From NCBI RefSeq assembly GCF_039794105.1, contig NZ_JBDIWA010000012.1:20468-84467 (forward strand): a DNA stretch of 64,000 bases. Reading direction: 5' to 3'. The notes beneath the pieces are model-generated. The model searched no databases. It worked only from the letters and a program-made list of their open reading frames with translations, and was not told where the DNA came from. This document shows positions 18,757-27,224 of the stretch, in pieces. The translations under genes and the position numbers were made by a program. The DNA comes from Kuenenia sp039794105. GTDB lineage: Bacteria > Planctomycetota > Brocadiia > Brocadiales > Brocadiaceae. Position 1 is the stretch's first letter. Each line of letters opens with the position of its first letter.

Positions 18757-19452
18757 ATGAAAGATAAAAAGAGGTTAAACATACTTATAACTTCAGGACC
18801 TACAAGGGGTTATATAGACGACGTCAGATATATAAGCAATAAATCTTCCGGCAGATTGGGGGCTGCAATAGCAACCGAAGCGCTTAAAAGGGGGGCGGAC
18901 GTCACAATGGCGTATGGCACTGGAAGTATTATTCCTGATATTACTTGCTTAGGAAAAGAAACGGGTAACCGGCTTACCCTCATTGAAATAGAAACTCTAC
19001 AGGATCTGTCAAAATTATTCCGGGAGGGTTTACAGGGGAAAGTCTTTGCCGCCGTTGTCCACGCCATGGCAGTGCTGGATTATATCCCTGAACAACCGGT
19101 CGAAGGAAAAGTGTCTTCCCATAGCAATGAGATTACCGTACGGTTTATAAAAACTCCGAAAATAATAAAGTTAATAAAAGAGCTTTGGCCCCGTTCGCTG
19201 CTCATCAGTTTTAAATTAGAAGCGGGGATTCCCCATGATGAACTCATGAAAAGGGCCTATGCCTCCTTGCTGGAAAATAAAGCAGATTTTGTGGTAGCAA
19301 ATGACCAGCATGAGATTTTAGGGGATAAACACCCCGGTTATATCATTAATTCACATCAGGAACTGGTGGCAACGTGCAATACAAAACAAGATATAGCAGA
19401 AAGGCTCATAGACATAATATATAGTCAAACAAATCTGATTTTAGAAATGTAG
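18757..19452 (+). CDS. Stand-alone phosphopantothenoylcysteine synthetase (CoaB) domain protein
   Basis: The 231-residue protein matches the C-terminal CoaB half of the usual bifunctional CoaBC: ILITSGPTRGYIDDVRYISNKSSGRLGAAIATEALKRGADV at the start, a dimer/nucleotide region, and KADFVVANDQHEILGDK-like NDxxxx near the end. CoaB joins phosphopantothenate and cysteine in coenzyme A synthesis. The flavin-dependent decarboxylase half (CoaC) is absent, so a separate coaC would be needed or the protein has another role. ATG 18757 was chosen because the family homology starts directly after it; upstream codons lie in repeat DNA. The stop codon lies inside a dispersed repeat. Confidence 0.8.
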   Translation: MKDKKRLNILITSGPTRGYIDDVRYISNKSSGRLGAAIATEALKRGADVTMAYGTGSIIPDITCLGKETGNRLTLIEIETLQDLSKLFREGLQGKVFAAVVHAMAVLDYIPEQPVEGKVSSHSNEITVRFIKTPKIIKLIKELWPRSLLISFKLEAGIPHDELMKRAYASLLENKADFVVANDQHEILGDKHPGYIINSHQELVATCNTKQDIAERLIDIIYSQTNLILEM

Positions 19453-19565
19453 GGGCGAAACATTTGCCTGTATATAAGATTCGGACGTAAAATGTTGCGG
19501 TACACGCGTTAACTCCACTCTAATTGAACGAGTCTACTGTACACAGGCAAATGCTTCGCCCCTAC
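19449..19565. repeat. Inverted repeat of the GTAGGGGCGAA family
   Basis: Arms GTAGGGGCGAAACATTTGCC (19449-19468) and GGCAAATGCTTCGCCCCTAC (19546-19565) face each other across about 77 bp. The TAG of the preceding gene is part of the left arm. A second member is at 35433-35504, also directly behind a stop codon. Confidence 0.9.
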
Positions 19566-19942
19566 TCTGGTAATTCCCCGGTTGCTAAGGTGAGAAGGCG
19601 CAGGGTTGTCCTGGTTGCGGCCATGCACGCAGTGTAATTACCCTTTACGCCTCTCCTATTTGAAAACACGTATGCATGAAACATGAGGCGGAATAGACAA
19701 ACCTGCAACAAATTAATGGATAATAAAATTCTTGTTTTATCATGATAAAGTGAGTATCATTTTTTCATTGGCCGATTTCATTACGTACTGCAGTATTTTT
19801 GCTGAAAAACAACCTTTTTTCCTGTTTGCCGCATAACAGCTCCGCCGAATGGAGTCTGCAAGTGTTGCAGCTTAACGTTAATACATTAAACAGTACATTA
19901 TTTCACCTGAAATCTTAGTAAAATAAAGAAGGAGCCTTTATA
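19566..19942. other. AT-rich upstream region
   Basis: No gene is visible. The stretch becomes AT-rich from 19700 and ends with the ribosome site AAGGAGCC in front of the next gene. Promoter boxes are not clear enough to place. Confidence 0.5.
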
Positions 19943-20725
19943 ATGAAAAAAATTGTATTTGTATTTGCTTTATCGCTAACAATGTCTTCCGCAATGATCG
20001 CCAAAAATACCTTTGCCTATCAAATGAAATCGGTGGACGAACCCTCGCGTGACTATACACATAGTAATTATTCACAGGAACCTTCGCACGAAGCACAAGA
20101 CGAGGGCGGCTATTTTCTTGCCGGAAAAATTGCAGAAACAATGAACAGTGGCGGCTATACGTATCTCTGCATTGATGACTACGGGAAAAAAACATGGGTA
20201 GCCATACCGGAAACAACCGTATCCGTGGGGCAGGAGGTTGTTTTGCAACCAGGTTTCGAAATGACCGGCTTTGAAAGCAAGACATTGAACAGAACATTTG
20301 ACAAAATCATTTTTTCCAACGGTCTGGCGGATTCAGGGCAAGAAGCTCCTTCATACACTACCAAAGGCAGCAAGGGCATCAGCGTTTCAACAAATGAAAA
20401 GATCTCTGTGGAAAAAGCTACAGGGGCAGACGCTTATACCGTAGAGGAACTTTATGAAAACAGTGAGAAGCTTAACAAGAAAAAAGTCATTGTGAAGGGT
20501 AAAGTGATTAAAGTTTCTGTTGGCATTATGGGGAAGAACTGGCTGCATCTTCAGGACGGAAGCGGAAGCCAGGATAAGAATAATACAGACCTCGTAGTCA
20601 CCACAAAAGACCAACCTTCTGTCGGCGACATTGTTACGGTAAGCGGCACTCTCTATAAGGATAAGGATTTCGGCAGCGGTTATAAATACAATGTAATCGT
20701 GGAAGAAGCCACAGTGAAGAAATAA
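19943..20725 (+). CDS. Secreted protein with two OB-fold domains (NrfJ-like)
   Basis: A signal peptide (MKKIVFVFALSLTMSSAMIA, cut near TFAYQ) is followed by a short polar linker. The first domain, residues 55-130, reads GKIAETMNSGGYTYLCIDDYGKKTWVAIP...FESKTLNRTFDKIIFSNGL and closely follows the NrfJ-like pattern known from small exported proteins near multihaem nitrite reductases. The second domain, residues 165-258, is an OB-fold with GKVIKVSVGIMGKNWLHLQDGSG and GDIVTVSGTL. A ribosome site AAGGAGCC lies before ATG 19943. In nitrogen-cycling bacteria such proteins are suspected to help periplasmic cytochrome or nitrite chemistry; the actual role is unknown. Confidence 0.75.
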   Translation: MKKIVFVFALSLTMSSAMIAKNTFAYQMKSVDEPSRDYTHSNYSQEPSHEAQDEGGYFLAGKIAETMNSGGYTYLCIDDYGKKTWVAIPETTVSVGQEVVLQPGFEMTGFESKTLNRTFDKIIFSNGLADSGQEAPSYTTKGSKGISVSTNEKISVEKATGADAYTVEELYENSEKLNKKKVIVKGKVIKVSVGIMGKNWLHLQDGSGSQDKNNTDLVVTTKDQPSVGDIVTVSGTLYKDKDFGSGYKYNVIVEEATVKK

Positions 20726-20830
20726 CGGAGGGGGTAGCCCGGCTTGTTAAAGATGAATTTTAACGATGCACATTTTCTTTTGTGATGTATTCATCGCCCT
20801 AACGGGCAAAAAGTTCTTTATTATCTTTTC

Positions 20831-20931
20831 AGGCTGTCCGGGAATTCAGTGTTTCGCAATTTTCTGCTATAATAAATCACGGTATATTAATAGCTGGATT
20901 TTTGCGGGATTCTCTATTCCCGGACAGCCTG
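20831..20931. repeat. Short element bounded by perfect 15-bp inverted repeats
   Basis: AGGCTGTCCGGGAAT at 20831 and ATTCCCGGACAGCCT ending at 20931 are exact reverse complements. The 71-bp interior is AT-rich and non-coding. It might be a miniature element or a long-stem terminator for the preceding gene; TTTTATTTT follows the right arm. Confidence 0.7.
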
Positions 20932-21683
20932 TTTTATTTTAAACAGTCGAAAACTATGTCCATAGCTGCTAATGTAAATAAAGCAATCAACCATTCGCCT
21001 GAAAATACTTTTTCTCCGTCAGATTTTGCAGATGAGCACAGATAAAAAATTTCAGACAGGTTCAGGCTTCGTCGTGAACTCAGCCGAACGGTTGTAAGCC
21101 TGAACCCGCCTGGAGTTTTTCCCTTGCCGCTAATATCCTCCTCCCCTATCCCTGAAACCGATGTTGCCGTAAATAAAAACCCTCTACAATATTCTCCCCC
21201 GAAACAAGTTTTGAATTGGTCATTAGTCATTAGTCATTAGTCATTAGTAAATTTGTGATGATTTTTTTAATCTGTTTAATCTGTGGGTTTCCCTTTCGTA
21301 TTTCGTGCTTCGCGTTTCGTGCTTGTTTGGTTCATTAGGGTTAATGTTTGACTTCATTTTGAAAAATGATTAAAATCCCCAAGCACCCACGGCACCTATG
21401 ATAGAAACTCAGGTAAAATCCATGCGAAAGAATTTACGGCAAAATGTTAAAAAAAGGAAGGTGTAGTAATTATGGATGGGATGATGAGAAGATATATTTT
21501 ATGTAACTGACAATGAAGAATTGTATAATCAATGAGTAGAAATTTACCGAATATTTAAAGATGTATAGAATAAAGAATTCTCAAATTACATGAGAATCCT
21601 TCAGGTTATTTATGGCAAAAACTGAGCACAAAAACATTCTGAACCGTGAGATAACTTCCCATTAATGGAGATTTAAAACAACT
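20932..21683. other. Gap with degenerate repeats
   Basis: No gene is supported. Present are a degenerate GGTTCAGGCTT/AAGCCTGAACCC hairpin (21059-21110), four TCATTAG heptads (21220-21248), an AATCTGTTTAATCTGTGGGTTTCC motif, and a TTTCGTATTTCGTGCTTCG heptad run near 21295-21330 related to the large palindromes. Confidence 0.65.
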
Positions 21684-23534
21684 ATGCAAAAAACACTTAA
21701 GACATTAGAAGACCTTGCAAAAGAAAACAAGATGCTTAAAGAGGAATTGTCCGGACATTTAAGGGCAGAAGAAGACTTGCGCAAATTATCACGCGCAATA
21801 GAACAAAGTCCATGCACCGTAGTAATCACCAACGCAAAAGGCATTATTGAATACGTCAACCCCAAGTTTACGCAGTTAACCGGTTATGCGCCTGAAGAGG
21901 TAGTTGGGAAAAACCCGAATATTTTAAAACCAGACAATATTCCGGCAGAGGAATTTGACCATTTATGGAAGACAATCACTTCGGGAAAAGAATGGCAGGG
22001 AAAATTTCGCAACAAAAAAAAGAACGGCGATTTGTATTGGGAATATGCATATATATCCCCCGTGAAAAACCAATCAAACACCATCACTCATTTTATCGCA
22101 GTAAAAGAAGACATCACCGAACGCTTAAAAGCTGAGGAAGAGTTAAGTAAATTTTCACGCGCCATTGAACAAAGTCCCGTTACAACCATTATAACCAATT
22201 CCAGGGGTATCATAGAATACGTTAATCCACGGTTCACAGAATCAAGCGGTTACACCGCCAAAGAGGTTATCGGGAAAAACCCCCGCGTTCTCAAGCCGGA
22301 AAACATTTCTTCCGAAGAGTTTGCAGAACTGTGGAAGACCCTTCTTTCGGGGAAAGAACTTAATGGAGAATTTTGCTGCAAAAAGAAGAACGGTGAAATG
22401 TATTGGGAAAATGTATATCTCTCTCCAATCAGAAACCATGAGGGCAAAATCACCCACTTTATCGTTGTAAAAGAGGATATCACCGAACGTAAACTGATGG
22501 AAGAAGAGCGGATTAAGCACATTAAAGAATTGGAAGACCTGATGTCTTTTTCTACAATTATCAACGAAGAAGAGGTACAGGAAGAGGCCCTTTTTAAACA
22601 TCTTGTCTCTGCACTGCAAAAAAACTTTGCTCCGGACATCGTTGCCGTAATTATGCTTGACAAGGAAAAAAGCATGCTTTACCTGCCGGTCATTGACCCT
22701 GTAATGCCAGCCGGGGAATTAATACATAAGGAAGCAATACTTGACCCTTCACTGTGTAAAGTAATGAATACCGGGAAAAAATCAGTCGTAAATGATATTG
22801 CCTCCGAATCTCCGTGTGAATGTATTGTAACACGCGAGAAAAGCGGAGGTTATGTTTGTTTTCCCATCATTATTGGAAACAAGACGGCAGGTATGGTGCT
22901 CATGATGAAAAAAGAATTCAGCACATGGAAAAACAAAAAAAACCAAAGGCTTATGTCTAATTATACAGAAACGGCGGCGCTCGCTCTGCACAAATTGGAA
23001 CTTCTTGAGATAGCAAAACATACAAACGTAATGGACGAATTTCAAGGAATATACAATAAACGGTATTTTACAGAACTATTGACAAAGCAACTCGCAGTGG
23101 CAAAAAGAAGGGGCGAGAACTTAAGCCTTCTTATATTGGGACCCGACAATTACAAAGCGACAACCGAAACATACGGCTCCAATAATGCGGGGAATCTCCT
23201 CCTGCAGCAGATAGCCGGAGTCTTAAGCGACTCGGTCAGTGATTCCGATATTATAGCAAGGTATGATGACGCGGAATTCGCCATTATTATGCCGGCGACA
23301 TTTGCCACAAGGGCGCTGGTGAAAGCAGACGGAATCAGACAGCGCATAGAATATACCCGTTTTCATGATCCGGCTTCAGGCAATCGGGCAAACATTACTA
23401 TCAGCATCGGCATCTCCTCATTTCCGGAACACGCATCCGAAGTGGAACCTTTGGTAACGCTCGCAAATAAGGCCTTTTACAAAGCGAAAAACGATGGAGG
23501 AAACAGGGTTGAAGCCATGGTTACTTCCCGATAA
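21684..23534 (+). CDS. PAS-PAS-GAF protein with degenerate GGDEF domain
   Basis: A short coiled coil (residues 1-35) leads into two PAS/PAC domains (about 36-155 and 160-278). They are close duplicates, each with SRAIEQSP, IIEYVNP, KKKNG and HFI.VKEDITER. A GAF-type domain follows (about 290-440) and a GGDEF fold (about 455-612). The catalytic signature is replaced by RYDDAEF, where active cyclases have GGDEF/GGEEF, and the first metal Asp in the preceding DxDxFK strand is Gly (LGPDNYK). The domain is therefore probably inactive as a diguanylate cyclase and may bind GTP or a partner. No transmembrane segments, so cytosolic. GGAG lies 12 nt before the start. Confidence 0.88.
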   Translation: MQKTLKTLEDLAKENKMLKEELSGHLRAEEDLRKLSRAIEQSPCTVVITNAKGIIEYVNPKFTQLTGYAPEEVVGKNPNILKPDNIPAEEFDHLWKTITSGKEWQGKFRNKKKNGDLYWEYAYISPVKNQSNTITHFIAVKEDITERLKAEEELSKFSRAIEQSPVTTIITNSRGIIEYVNPRFTESSGYTAKEVIGKNPRVLKPENISSEEFAELWKTLLSGKELNGEFCCKKKNGEMYWENVYLSPIRNHEGKITHFIVVKEDITERKLMEEERIKHIKELEDLMSFSTIINEEEVQEEALFKHLVSALQKNFAPDIVAVIMLDKEKSMLYLPVIDPVMPAGELIHKEAILDPSLCKVMNTGKKSVVNDIASESPCECIVTREKSGGYVCFPIIIGNKTAGMVLMMKKEFSTWKNKKNQRLMSNYTETAALALHKLELLEIAKHTNVMDEFQGIYNKRYFTELLTKQLAVAKRRGENLSLLILGPDNYKATTETYGSNNAGNLLLQQIAGVLSDSVSDSDIIARYDDAEFAIIMPATFATRALVKADGIRQRIEYTRFHDPASGNRANITISIGISSFPEHASEVEPLVTLANKAFYKAKNDGGNRVEAMVTSR

Positions 23535-23545
23535 GTTAATGACAC

Positions 23546-23636
23546 AGGCTACAGTCTGCAATCGGCAGTCCACAGTCGGCAGTCCACAATTTGCAATTTG
23601 ATGATTGCAGATTGCCGACTGTGGACTGTCGATTAA
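23546..23636. repeat. Heptad palindrome tract
   Basis: CAGTCTGCAATCGGCAGTCC-type units run into GATTGCAGATTGCCGACTG, the inverted half, around a central CAATTTG. The border motif on the right, read on the minus strand, is GTAACTTTTTAATC directly behind the nitroreductase stop. Confidence 0.88.
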
Positions 23637-23653
23637 AAAGTTACAGGCCCGGT

Positions 23654-24223
23654 CTAAGGAATAATGATTTCCTCTAACGCCCGCTTCGGTACATGGTGTA
23701 TCATTTCCTTGTCCCTCCAGTATTTTATGTCCCCGTCGCTGCCCACCGGCTCAATAAGCACCTTCTCCTTCGGTTTTCCCAGCGCTAATACAAGAAGGAT
23801 TTCATACTCACCGGGTATGTTCAATACGTTTCGCAATCCTTCCTTCTGTATTGATCCAATAATACATCCACCAAGCCCCTTTTCCGTTGCCCCAAGGAGA
23901 ATACTCTGCGCCGCAATGCCATGGTCGCACCAAAAGTTTTTGCTGATAGTGGTATCCCCAAGCATTACTATATATGCAGAAGGCCTCTCCCCTTCGACAG
24001 GCCCAGGCCAGTCCTGCAGATAACCCGCCCAGGCAAGATGCGGGAATATTAAGGCATTCTTTTGTGCATCATAAGAAAGCATATATTTCAACGGCTGCAT
24101 GTTGCCGGCAGATGCAGAAAGTCGTGCGTAATCTACAAGGGTTTCCAATACTTCCATCTCTATCAAAAATTCCTGATAAAATCTCCGGTAACTTCTGTTT
24201 TTTATAATCATATCCTTCAGCAT
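23654..24223 (-). CDS. Nitroreductase-family flavoprotein
   Basis: The 189-residue protein has the small nitroreductase fold: NRSYRRF near the N-terminus (FMN phosphate contact), ARLSASAGNMQPLKY, the central FWCDHGIAAQSILLGATEKGLGGCIIGSI helix and the C-terminal ILLVLALGKPKEK segment. It is expected to bind FMN and use NAD(P)H; the natural substrate is unknown. ATG 24223 follows AAGGAGG at good spacing; the GTG two codons earlier overlaps that site. Flanked on both sides by heptad tracts. Confidence 0.9.
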   Translation of the reverse strand: MLKDMIIKNRSYRRFYQEFLIEMEVLETLVDYARLSASAGNMQPLKYMLSYDAQKNALIFPHLAWAGYLQDWPGPVEGERPSAYIVMLGDTTISKNFWCDHGIAAQSILLGATEKGLGGCIIGSIQKEGLRNVLNIPGEYEILLVLALGKPKEKVLIEPVGSDGDIKYWRDKEMIHHVPKRALEEIIIP

Positions 24224-24281
24224 TTTCACCCTCCTTCGTAACTTCTCAAAAAGTTTAGGTTTTATAATAATTTCTACCTTC

Positions 24282-24352
24282 CACAGTCTCTACAGTCTAC
24301 AGTCGGCAATCTACAATCTGCAATATACCGACTGCCGATTACCGATTGACCA
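24282..24352. repeat. Heptad palindrome tract
   Basis: CACAGTCTCTACAGTCTACAG and GGCAATCTACAATCTG units face CCGACTGCCGATTACCGATTG. The border motif GTAACTTCTCAAAAAGTTT lies to its left at 24239. It separates the nitroreductase from the BCCT operon end. Confidence 0.85.
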
Positions 24353-24366
24353 GTATCCGGATTTAT

Positions 24367-26355
24367 TTAACCGGGATCATATTCCGCATGTCTAACGGTA
24401 AATACCGGACAATGCGCCTTGCGTACAACAGTCTCTGCAACACTGCCCATAATTGCATGGGATATACCCGTTCTGCCGTGCGTGCCCATTACAATCAGGT
24501 CGATAGCATACTCCCTTGCCGCCTTAACGATTTCAACAAATGGAACCCCCTGTACGACGATACTCTCAACGGGCATCTTGCTCCGGACATCTTCTTTTAC
24601 GCATCTGAGCAATCTATCATTCAATTCTTTGATAGTGCTTTCATCTCCGATATTGAAACGGTAAAGCACCGACTCATTCACACCATGGATACGCGCATCA
24701 AGTACGTGTATCAAATAGAGTTTTGATCCATATTTGCCGGCAATCTCTATTGCATAATTTAATGCCTTTTCTGAATATATGGAGTAATCTACCGGACATA
24801 GAATGTTTTTTGGTTCAGGCTCAGGGGTACGCGGACGAGTGAGTTGGTAGTCCTTCCTAAGAGCGGTAAACAAGGCAAGGCACATGAAAACCATAATAAC
24901 TGCGAAGGGCAGGGCAGTGACGATGGAGGCTGTTTGTAATCCGGCCAGGCCGCCGCTGAAAAGCAGTACCGCCGCGATGGAAGACAGTAGAATGCCCCAA
25001 ATCACTTTGGTCGAAGTGGGAGGGTTTGCACTGCCGTTGGTAGTAAGCATGCCCAGTACGAATGTAGCAGAGTCGGCGGAAGTAACAAAGAAGGTAACGA
25101 TAAGTAGGGCCGCAAGGGCGCCAAGTACGATGCCCAGGGGGAATTGCTCCAGGGTAATAAAAAGTGCAGAGGTCATGTCGGATTGTACGGCATCGGCAAT
25201 GCCGCCATCCTGAAAAAGATCAAAATAGAGGGCTGCTCCGCCAAATGCGGCAAACCAGAGGGCGCCTATAACGGACGGAACGAAGAGGACGCCAATTACA
25301 AATTCGCGAACAGTCCGACCTTTGGAGATGCGGGCAATAAAGGTACCGACGAAGGGCGCCCAGGCAATCCACCATGACCAGTAGAATAGTGTCCATGACC
25401 CAACCCATTCATCACCATGCCTAAAGGGAGTGAGACGGAACGACATCTTCACAAACTCGTGTAAATAGCTGCCGAGAATGGTGGTAAAAGAATCCAGGAT
25501 GAAAACGGTGGGACCGCAAACCAGGACGAAGGCAAGGAGGAGTCCGGCGATAAGCAGATTAAGGTTGCTAAGATAGAGAATGCCTTTGTTGAGTCCGGTG
25601 CTGGCCGAGATAAGATACAAAACCGTAACAATAACTATGATTAGCATTTGGATAGTAGCCGTGTTGGGAACACCAAAAATATGATGTAATCCACCGTTTA
25701 TTTGTAAGGTACCTAAACCAAGAGAGGTAGCTACTCCACATACAGTAGCAAGGACGGCAAGTATATCAATAAGTTGGCCGATGGGACCGTCCACTTTCCG
25801 TCCGATAAGAGGGCGAAAGACTGTACTGATCAATCCGGATTCTCCTCTCCGGAATTGGGCGTAAGCCATGGAGAGGGCAATGACCGCATAAATGGCCCAG
25901 GGATGAAGACACCAATGAAAGAAGGAATACCGCAGCGCCATACGGGCAGCTTCAGGCGAATGTGGTTCCGCCAGACCGTGGGGCGGATGTGCGAAATGAG
26001 TCATCGGTTCAGCCACGCCGAAGAAAACGAGGCCGATGCCCATCCCGGCGGAGAAGAGCATCGCAAGCCAGGACAAAAAAGAATATTCGGGCGGATCATC
26101 CTGTTTGCCGAGTTTAATGCTGGAGTAAGGGCTGAAGATGAGATAGAGGCAAAAGCCGACAAACCCCGCGGTGGACAAGAGATAAAACCAACCGAAATTG
26201 TTGATGGTAAAGGTGAGGGCACTTTGGGCAGTATCCGCCAGGTGCTCATGGGCAAAATAACCCCAGAATACCAGCAATGCAGTTAGAACGACAGAAACAT
26301 AAAAAACCGGCGTATGATGCTTCATGAGATGGCGAAAATGCGCCCCCCCTATCAT
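24367..26355 (-). CDS. BCCT betaine/choline transporter fused to a UspA domain
   Basis: Residues 1-500 form a 12-helix BCCT carrier with the diagnostic FYWSWWIAWAPFVGTFIARISKGRTVREF signature (around residue 330) and the substrate-site glycine stretch GMGIGLVFFGVAEP near residue 98. Residues 515-660 are a complete universal stress protein domain: NILCPVDYSIYSEKALNYA at its start and the ATP-binding motif GTHGRTGISHAIMGSVAETV at its end. The carrier imports quaternary ammonium osmolytes; the cytosolic USP domain may act as a nucleotide-dependent regulator, replacing the osmosensing tails of BetP or BetT. It overlaps the upstream dimethylglycine methyltransferase gene by 4 nt. By eye the operon is more GC-rich than its neighbours, which hints at transfer. 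Confidence 0.92.
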   Translation of the reverse strand: MIGGAHFRHLMKHHTPVFYVSVVLTALLVFWGYFAHEHLADTAQSALTFTINNFGWFYLLSTAGFVGFCLYLIFSPYSSIKLGKQDDPPEYSFLSWLAMLFSAGMGIGLVFFGVAEPMTHFAHPPHGLAEPHSPEAARMALRYSFFHWCLHPWAIYAVIALSMAYAQFRRGESGLISTVFRPLIGRKVDGPIGQLIDILAVLATVCGVATSLGLGTLQINGGLHHIFGVPNTATIQMLIIVIVTVLYLISASTGLNKGILYLSNLNLLIAGLLLAFVLVCGPTVFILDSFTTILGSYLHEFVKMSFRLTPFRHGDEWVGSWTLFYWSWWIAWAPFVGTFIARISKGRTVREFVIGVLFVPSVIGALWFAAFGGAALYFDLFQDGGIADAVQSDMTSALFITLEQFPLGIVLGALAALLIVTFFVTSADSATFVLGMLTTNGSANPPTSTKVIWGILLSSIAAVLLFSGGLAGLQTASIVTALPFAVIMVFMCLALFTALRKDYQLTRPRTPEPEPKNILCPVDYSIYSEKALNYAIEIAGKYGSKLYLIHVLDARIHGVNESVLYRFNIGDESTIKELNDRLLRCVKEDVRSKMPVESIVVQGVPFVEIVKAAREYAIDLIVMGTHGRTGISHAIMGSVAETVVRKAHCPVFTVRHAEYDPG

Positions 26356-27224
26356 TGAACCGGTCTGGAGCTTACAAAACTATCATGGGAAACATCCGGT
26401 TTTTGGAAAAGGAAGATGCCCCATTTGAGATATCCTTTCTCACCGTTCCTGATCCAGTGACCCAATCCTGTTTTCATTCTCTCAATGTATTCCGGTGTGC
26501 ACTGCCGGACGATTTCTTTTTCCCGTCCGGTAATTTCCTCAAGAACACGTCCATAATGAATGGGGAGGTGGGAAGACAAATCTTCGAATTTTAGCTCTAT
26601 CCAACCAAGTTGAGTGGCTATTTGGCGATAAAAACCGGGCGAGCCAAGCGATTCGAGGTGGATTCGCGCCAGCACAGGGGCAAGGGCATCCTTAGGGCAT
26701 TCGTCACTTTGCATGGGGTCTGTGAAGATGAAGACCCCTCCTGGCTTGAGGACACGATGAACTTCCTCCAGCACCTTTTTGCGGTCGCCGCTGTGAAGGA
26801 TGGCATCCTGTGACCAGACAACCTCAAAGCTATTCGGGGGAAGCGGGATGCTTTCAAAACTGCCCTCAACTACTTCGATGAGTGAATCCAATCCGGCTTC
26901 TTCGGTTTGTTGGCGGTTTTTTTGATTCTGGACGCCGCTGAGGTTGAGGCAAGTAACCGGGCATTGAAACTGCCTGGCCAGGTACCGCGCGGAGCCGCCG
27001 TAACCTGCACCGATGTCGAGTACCCGGGTAGATGCGTTCAGCCGCGGAAGGAACGCGCACATGGTTTCGACTGTACGCCTGCTGGCCGTGAATATAGGCT
27101 CAGAAGGATACCGATAGATCCCTATATGGATATCTTCACCACCCCATACGGAATAATAAAAATGGTCTGCGCTTTGGTCGTTATAATAATCCCTGGTGGT
27201 TGTTTCGAGCTGGGAATACGTCAT
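26352..27224 (-). CDS. Sarcosine/dimethylglycine N-methyltransferase
   Basis: This is a class I SAM-dependent enzyme: motif I VLDIGAGYGGSARYLA near residue 69, acidic strand VTCLNLSGVQN, and post-I VVEGSF...VVWSQDAILH. The N-terminus with ARDYYND-like TTRDYYNDQSADHFYYSVWGGEDIHIGIY is typical of enzymes that add methyl groups to sarcosine and dimethylglycine, giving glycine betaine. The 290-residue length fits. It overlaps the glycine/sarcosine methyltransferase gene upstream and the transporter gene downstream by 4 nt each, so all three are translationally coupled. The substrate is inferred from family resemblance and this context. Confidence 0.88.
   Translation of the reverse strand: MTYSQLETTTRDYYNDQSADHFYYSVWGGEDIHIGIYRYPSEPIFTASRRTVETMCAFLPRLNASTRVLDIGAGYGGSARYLARQFQCPVTCLNLSGVQNQKNRQQTEEAGLDSLIEVVEGSFESIPLPPNSFEVVWSQDAILHSGDRKKVLEEVHRVLKPGGVFIFTDPMQSDECPKDALAPVLARIHLESLGSPGFYRQIATQLGWIELKFEDLSSHLPIHYGRVLEEITGREKEIVRQCTPEYIERMKTGLGHWIRNGEKGYLKWGIFLFQKPDVSHDSFVSSRPVQ

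Noticed and set aside
23030..23534. Active diguanylate cyclase
   Set aside because: The signature is RYDDAEF and the first metal Asp is Gly.
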